Source: Chloroflexota bacterium
GTDB taxonomy: Bacteria > Chloroflexota > Anaerolineae > Anaerolineales > UBA11858
Direction of reading: 5' to 3'
DNA length: 8,921 nt
Assembly (NCBI GenBank): GCA_003513015.1
Contig: DOTA01000238.1
Span: forward strand, 1,451 to 10,371
Both the position numbers and the translations under genes were made by a program. How positions within the stretch are numbered: position 1 is the first letter of the stretch; every line of letters begins with the position of its first letter. This document shows positions 5,443 through 8,921 of the stretch, one piece after another. Under the pieces are notes generated by a model. The model was not told the DNA's origin. It saw nothing but the letters and a program-made list of their open reading frames with translations, and searched no databases.

Positions 5443-6759
5443 ATGTCTATCAAAACTCTCATCATGGGCGCTGCCGGGCGCGACTTCCACAATTTCAACA
5501 CTTTCTTTCGGGATAATCCTGATTATGAAGTTGTGGCCTTCACGGCAACCCAAATTCCCAACATCGAAGGGCGGGTTTACCCGGCTGCTTTAGCGGGTTC
5601 CCTCTACCCCGAGGGTGTGCCCATCTTCCCCGAAAGTGATCTGCTGGAACTGATCGGAAAATATAATGTCGATCAGGTGATCTTTGCCTACAGCGATGTG
5701 CCCCATGAATATGTAATGCACAAAGCCTCCACCGTATTGGCTGCCGGGCCAGATTTTCGCTTGATGGGTGTCAAAGATACGCAGATCAAATCCACAAAAC
5801 CCGTGGTTTCGGTTTGCGCCGTGCGTACCGGCTCCGGTAAATCGCAGACCACTCGCCGGGTTTCGTTGATTCTGCGCGAGATGGGCTACAAAGTGGCCGC
5901 CATTCGCCATCCCATGCCCTATGGCGATCTGGTCAAACAGGCCGTGCAGCGCTTCGCCGATTATAGCGATCTCGACAAGCACGATTGCACCATCGAAGAG
6001 CGCGAAGAGTACGAACCGCACCTCGATAACGGTGTGATTGTCTATGCTGGGGTGGATTACGAAGCCATTTTGCGCCAGGCCGAGCAGGAAGTTGATATTG
6101 TCCTATGGGATGGCGGCAATAACGATCTTTCGTTCTATAAGCCTGATCTCCAAATCGTGGTGGCTGATCCCCATCGCCCCGGACATGAAGTTAGCTATCA
6201 CCCCGGTGAAGCGGTGGCCCGCAGTGCCGATGTGTTTGTAATCAATAAAGTGGATACTGCCGATGCCGAAAATGTGATCAAAGTGCGCGAATCCCTGCGG
6301 GCGATCAACCCGGATGCTATCGTGATTGAAGGTGCTTCTCCGCTGTTTGTGGATGATCCCGCGGCCATCAAAGGCAAACGCGTCCTGGTGATTGAAGACG
6401 GCCCTACTCTGACCCACGGCGAAATGGCCTATGGTGCAGGCTGGGTGGCTGCTCGCCGCTTTGGTGCCGCCGAGATCGTTGACCCACGGCCTTATGCGGT
6501 AGGTTCAATTAGGGCGACTTATGCCAAGTACCCCACCACTGGGAACGTTCTCCCGGCCATGGGCTATGGCGAAGCTCAAATGAGAGAGTTAGAGCAGACT
6601 ATCGATAATGCCGATGTCGATTTGGTAATCATTGGCACGCCCATCGACCTGACTCGCATCATCAAAATTGATAAACCCTCTCAGCGGGTGCGCTACGAAC
6701 TACAAGAGATTGGTCAACCCACTCTGGAAGATTTGCTCAAAGCTAAGTTTGGCAAATAG
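5443..6759 (+). CDS. P-loop protein of the cyclic 2,3-diphosphoglycerate synthetase / predicted GTPase family (COG2403-like), 438 aa
   Basis: Seen: an N-terminal Rossmann-like segment LIMGAAGRDFHNF (6-18); a central P-loop TGSGKSQTTR (129-138, where the usual first A/G of Walker A is V127); VLWDGGNND (220-228) in the place of a Walker B/DxxG-like motif; VINKVD (266-271), an NKxD-type base-specificity motif; and HGEMAYGAG (325-333), as I remember it, conserved in the family. The protein looks complete. Known: the founding archaeal enzyme of Methanothermus makes cyclic 2,3-diphosphoglycerate, a thermoprotective solute, from 2,3-diphosphoglycerate with ATP. Bacterial homologues are annotated by similarity, and I know of no proven bacterial product, so the substrate is open; the NKxD-like motif would also suit a GTPase. 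The start is ATG at 5443 with AAGGAG at 5429-5434, spacing 8. It forms a single-gene unit between two terminators. Family membership is fairly sure; the reaction is inferred. Confidence 0.82.
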   Translation: MSIKTLIMGAAGRDFHNFNTFFRDNPDYEVVAFTATQIPNIEGRVYPAALAGSLYPEGVPIFPESDLLELIGKYNVDQVIFAYSDVPHEYVMHKASTVLAAGPDFRLMGVKDTQIKSTKPVVSVCAVRTGSGKSQTTRRVSLILREMGYKVAAIRHPMPYGDLVKQAVQRFADYSDLDKHDCTIEEREEYEPHLDNGVIVYAGVDYEAILRQAEQEVDIVLWDGGNNDLSFYKPDLQIVVADPHRPGHEVSYHPGEAVARSADVFVINKVDTADAENVIKVRESLRAINPDAIVIEGASPLFVDDPAAIKGKRVLVIEDGPTLTHGEMAYGAGWVAARRFGAAEIVDPRPYAVGSIRATYAKYPTTGNVLPAMGYGEAQMRELEQTIDNADVDLVIIGTPIDLTRIIKIDKPSQRVRYELQEIGQPTLEDLLKAKFGK

Positions 6760-6772
6760 CATAAACGTTCCT

Positions 6773-6814
6773 CACAAAAAATCGACCCATTGGAAAATGG
6801 GTCGATTTTTTGTG
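6773..6814. terminator. Very strong terminator after the P-loop enzyme gene
   Basis: Seen: a perfect 19-bp inverted repeat (6773-6791 and 6796-6814) around a GGAA loop, with A6 on the left arm and T6 on the right arm, so it could stop transcription from either side. No leftward gene approaches from the right, so its working direction is most likely the plus strand. It starts 14 nt after the stop. Confidence 0.92.
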
Positions 6815-6893
6815 ATGGCAGTTATTCACGGAGATGTGATGAATATTGGCTTTCCCTAACAAAAATGGTAGGTAGGACTTGAGTACTAAAAGA

Positions 6894-6899
6894 TATAAT
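6894..6899 (+). promoter_or_regulatory. Candidate -10 element for the PAS sensor transcript
   Basis: Seen: a perfect TATAAT. There is no good -35 at 16-18 nt and no TGn extension, so it may need an activator or another sigma factor. A start near 6906 would give a leader of about 147 nt to the PAS gene, containing the two small frames described next. Confidence 0.4.
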
Positions 6900-6932
6900 C
6901 CAATATCCCAATTGTTTCGGGAGGCTAATATC

Positions 6933-7010
6933 TTGTCTTACATGGAATACTATCTTTGCAGGTTCCGCGTTTTCCGGCAAACTGGCCACAGAGATGGATT
7001 TTATAGATGA
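6933..7010 (+). CDS. Possible leader peptide, 25 aa
   Basis: Seen: GGGAGG at 6919-6924, 8 nt before a TTG, opens 25 codons and stops at TGA 7008-7010. An ATG in the same frame is its fourth codon. The peptide is rich in Tyr, Arg and Phe and unlike anything I know. It is the only strong ribosome-binding site between the -10 element and the PAS gene. Its TGA overlaps the ATG of a second tiny frame, which in turn overlaps the PAS start, suggesting translational coupling. Such short frames also arise by chance. Confidence 0.25.
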   Translation: MSYMEYYLCRFRVFRQTGHRDGFYR

Positions 7011-7060
7011 AAATCGCAATATTAGGCTGCAAAAATAGCAGGAAAGAGCCACATGAGTAA
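7007..7060 (+). CDS. Possible second small coupled frame, 17 aa
   Basis: Seen: its ATG shares ATGA with the stop of the preceding 25-codon frame. It codes MKIAILGCKNSRKEPHE, and its stop TAA (7058-7060) lies 8 nt inside the PAS gene in another frame. It has no ribosome-binding site of its own, so it would depend on coupling. No homologue is recognised; it may be only a bridge frame or chance. Confidence 0.15.
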   Translation: MKIAILGCKNSRKEPHE

Positions 7061-8921
7061 CGAGCACATATCAAGGAGCGATCTCGTCATGCAATTAGGG
7101 GAATTGTACCAAAAGGTGGAATCACCAGAAACAGCCGAATCTGAGTGTGGGCAGATAATGGAAAGATTGAAGGCGAACGAGCGGAATTTACGTTCGTTTT
7201 TTAATTCCATGGATCAAATGTTGTTTGTGCTGGATGCTCGTAAGCAGATCTTGTTCGCTAACGATACAGCCTTAAGCTTGTTGGGGTGCTCAGAGGATGA
7301 ATTAACTGGGCAAAGCGTTTTGAGGCTTCATCCCCCGAAACGAGGCGCAGAAGCAAGCCGCCTTATAGAAGAAATGCTAACCGGTAAAACGGATCATGGT
7401 GCCATCCCGATCATCGCCAAAGATGGGCGGCAAATTCCGGTTGAAATCCGCATCAGCGCGGGCCTGTGGAACGGCGAAGATGCTATTTTTTGCATAGCCA
7501 AAGCTTTAACATCAGCTAACGCGCCTGAAGAAAAATATGTGAAGGCCTTTCAATCTGGCCCGGCATTAATGGCTTTCAACGAAACAGAAATCGGACGCTA
7601 TTTGGAACTCGATGATGCGTTTTTAAAAACGCTGGGATACACGCGCGAAGAGATCACAACCAACATAACTTTTTTGGAATTATTCTTTTCACAATCGTTG
7701 GATGGATTCTTCTTTATGATGCTGGATGAGCCTGTCTCTTGGCATGACAGCGTAGATAAAGAGCAGGCGCTTGATTTTATCTTTGATCATCAGCGCATGA
7801 CAAAAGTAAATGATGCCATGCTGCTGCAATACAATGCAACCCGGGAACAGTTCACCGGGCTTACCCCCAATGATTTTTTTGCTCACGATTTGGCACAGGG
7901 AAGGCAGGTGTGGCGAGCTTTCTTTGACAAAGGGCATTTACACATCGATACGGATGAACGTAAGTGTGATGGAACCCCCATGTGGATCGAGGGCGACTAT
8001 ATTTGCTTATATGATGCTCAAGGCCGGATCATGGGGCATTTTGGCATTCAGCGCGACATAACCTTGCGCAAGCAAACCGAGAAAACCTTAGCGAAACAAC
8101 ACCGGGAATTGCAGGAAGCCATCCAGCAGCTTGAACAATCTCGGAATATGCTGCAATTAATTATCGAATCGATCCCTCTCCGGGTTTTTTGGAAAGATAA
8201 AAATCTCCATTATTTAGGGTGTAATCACTTGTTTGCTCGCGATGCTGGTTTTACATATCCGTATCAGCTTTTGGGAAAAACAGATCATGAATTGGTATGG
8301 TCTGAACAAGCCGAGCTTTATCGAAATGATGATTCCGAAATTATAGAATTATGCCAACCTAAAACCGATATCATCGAACGGCAAACTACCCCTACGGGTA
8401 CCACGATGTGGTTGAATACCTCAAAAGTGCCCTTACAAACCACAAATGGTGATGTTTTTGGCATCCTGGGCATATACGAAAATATCACTCAGCGAAAACA
8501 GGCTGATGAAGTCCTGCGCGAAAGTGAGGCGCGTTTCCGGGCCTTATTTGAACAAACCCATGATGCCGTGTTCATTTTGGATTTAACCGGACAGCTTCTT
8601 TTGACAAACCAATGCGCTGCGCACTTGCTGGGTTATACGGTGGATGAAATTAAAGGCTTGTGTGTAAAAGATATTTCAGCAGAAGCAGATCAAAGCCTGA
8701 ATGTTATCGAACGCTTGACTGCAGGTGAAGAGATCCCCCTTTACGAACGAATCTTTCGCAAAAAAGATGGGCAAATTGTCCCCGTGGAAATCAATGTGGA
8801 GTTGGTTCGAGATGAAAGCGGAGCGCCATTGCACATCCAAAGTGTGGTGCGCGATATAAGCGAACGCAAGCAGGCAGAAAATGCGATCCGTCTGGCTAAT
8901 GAACAGTTGCGCCATCAAGTT
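7053..8921 (+). CDS. Multi-PAS sensory/signal-transduction protein, N-terminal 623 aa (3' end outside window)
   Basis: Seen: one open frame from ATG 7053 to the window edge with no stop. PAS 1 is at about 45-154 (FFNSMDQMLFVLDARKQILF onward, with IAKDGRQIPVEIR). Residues 160-206 look like only the first half of a PAS domain (AFQSGPALMAFNE to LKTLGYTREEITTN) and run straight into a complete PAS at about 209-340 (FFSQSLDGFFFMMLDE to GIQRDITLRKQ). A coiled coil follows at 338-370, PAS at about 367-483 ending ENITQRKQ, and PAS at about 490-605 (SEARFRALFEQTHDAVFILD to VVRDISERKQ). A new coiled coil begins at 605. There is no signal peptide or membrane helix, so it is a cytoplasmic sensor so far. 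The output (histidine kinase, GGDEF/EAL or other) lies beyond the window. Start: 7053 is the first ATG after an in-frame TAG at 7023, with AGGAAAGAG at 7040-7048. ATG 7089 has the better AAGGAG (7073-7078, spacing 10) and would drop 12 residues. Confidence 0.9.
   Translation, partial: MSNEHISRSDLVMQLGELYQKVESPETAESECGQIMERLKANERNLRSFFNSMDQMLFVLDARKQILFANDTALSLLGCSEDELTGQSVLRLHPPKRGAEASRLIEEMLTGKTDHGAIPIIAKDGRQIPVEIRISAGLWNGEDAIFCIAKALTSANAPEEKYVKAFQSGPALMAFNETEIGRYLELDDAFLKTLGYTREEITTNITFLELFFSQSLDGFFFMMLDEPVSWHDSVDKEQALDFIFDHQRMTKVNDAMLLQYNATREQFTGLTPNDFFAHDLAQGRQVWRAFFDKGHLHIDTDERKCDGTPMWIEGDYICLYDAQGRIMGHFGIQRDITLRKQTEKTLAKQHRELQEAIQQLEQSRNMLQLIIESIPLRVFWKDKNLHYLGCNHLFARDAGFTYPYQLLGKTDHELVWSEQAELYRNDDSEIIELCQPKTDIIERQTTPTGTTMWLNTSKVPLQTTNGDVFGILGIYENITQRKQADEVLRESEARFRALFEQTHDAVFILDLTGQLLLTNQCAAHLLGYTVDEIKGLCVKDISAEADQSLNVIERLTAGEEIPLYERIFRKKDGQIVPVEINVELVRDESGAPLHIQSVVRDISERKQAENAIRLANEQLRHQV

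Noticed and set aside
5590..6021. A 143-codon minus-strand frame inside the P-loop enzyme gene
   Set aside because: Antisense shadow of the conserved P-loop region; no start signals and no recognisable domain.

Overview
The window looks like a piece of chromosome from a member of the Chloroflexota, most likely class Anaerolineae. This is an inference from protein style: a secreted protein ending in a C-terminal module of the YVIAHAVV type, a bacterial homologue of the archaeal cyclic 2,3-diphosphoglycerate synthetase, and a multi-PAS sensor of a kind common in that group. No plasmid, phage, insertion sequence, tRNA, 5S/16S/23S rRNA or CRISPR array was seen. The genes are well spaced, mostly one per transcript, and nearly every one is closed by a clear intrinsic terminator.

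Left part, minus strand (about 80-2225): a 535-residue secreted protein is read leftwards from 1712. Its transcript appears to start near 2187, so the leader is about 475 nt long. That leader holds two copies of one structured RNA (1872-1976 and 2077-2180). Each copy is a hairpin whose loop pairs with a downstream strand (a pseudoknot), a second hairpin, a near-identical 19-nt block, and an intrinsic terminator. Stems and pseudoknots differ in sequence between the copies but keep base pairing, the signature expected of a conserved RNA fold. I read it as a tandem, terminator-linked riboswitch-like element of a class I cannot name. It is the most interesting object here.

Middle (2224-3357): a gene-poor stretch with one terminator, then the RNase P RNA gene rnpB on the minus strand (about 2556-2915), missed by a protein-only view. 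rnpB is divergent from rpsT (ribosomal protein bS20), which starts at a TTG codon behind a strong Shine-Dalgarno and ends in a terminator.

Right part, plus strand: argS (arginyl-tRNA synthetase, 3493-5262) with an extended -10 promoter and its own terminator; a 438-residue P-loop protein of the cyclic 2,3-diphosphoglycerate synthetase family (5443-6759) with a 19-bp terminator; then a multi-PAS sensory protein beginning at 7053 (or 7089) that runs off the window end after 623 codons without reaching its output domain. Two very short reading frames lie just upstream of the PAS gene, overlapping each other and the PAS start.

rnpB, rpsT and argS serve tRNA maturation, ribosome assembly and tRNA charging and are ordinary housekeeping genes. 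The secreted protein and the PAS sensor belong to the surface and signalling side of the cell. Nothing here proves a functional link between them.
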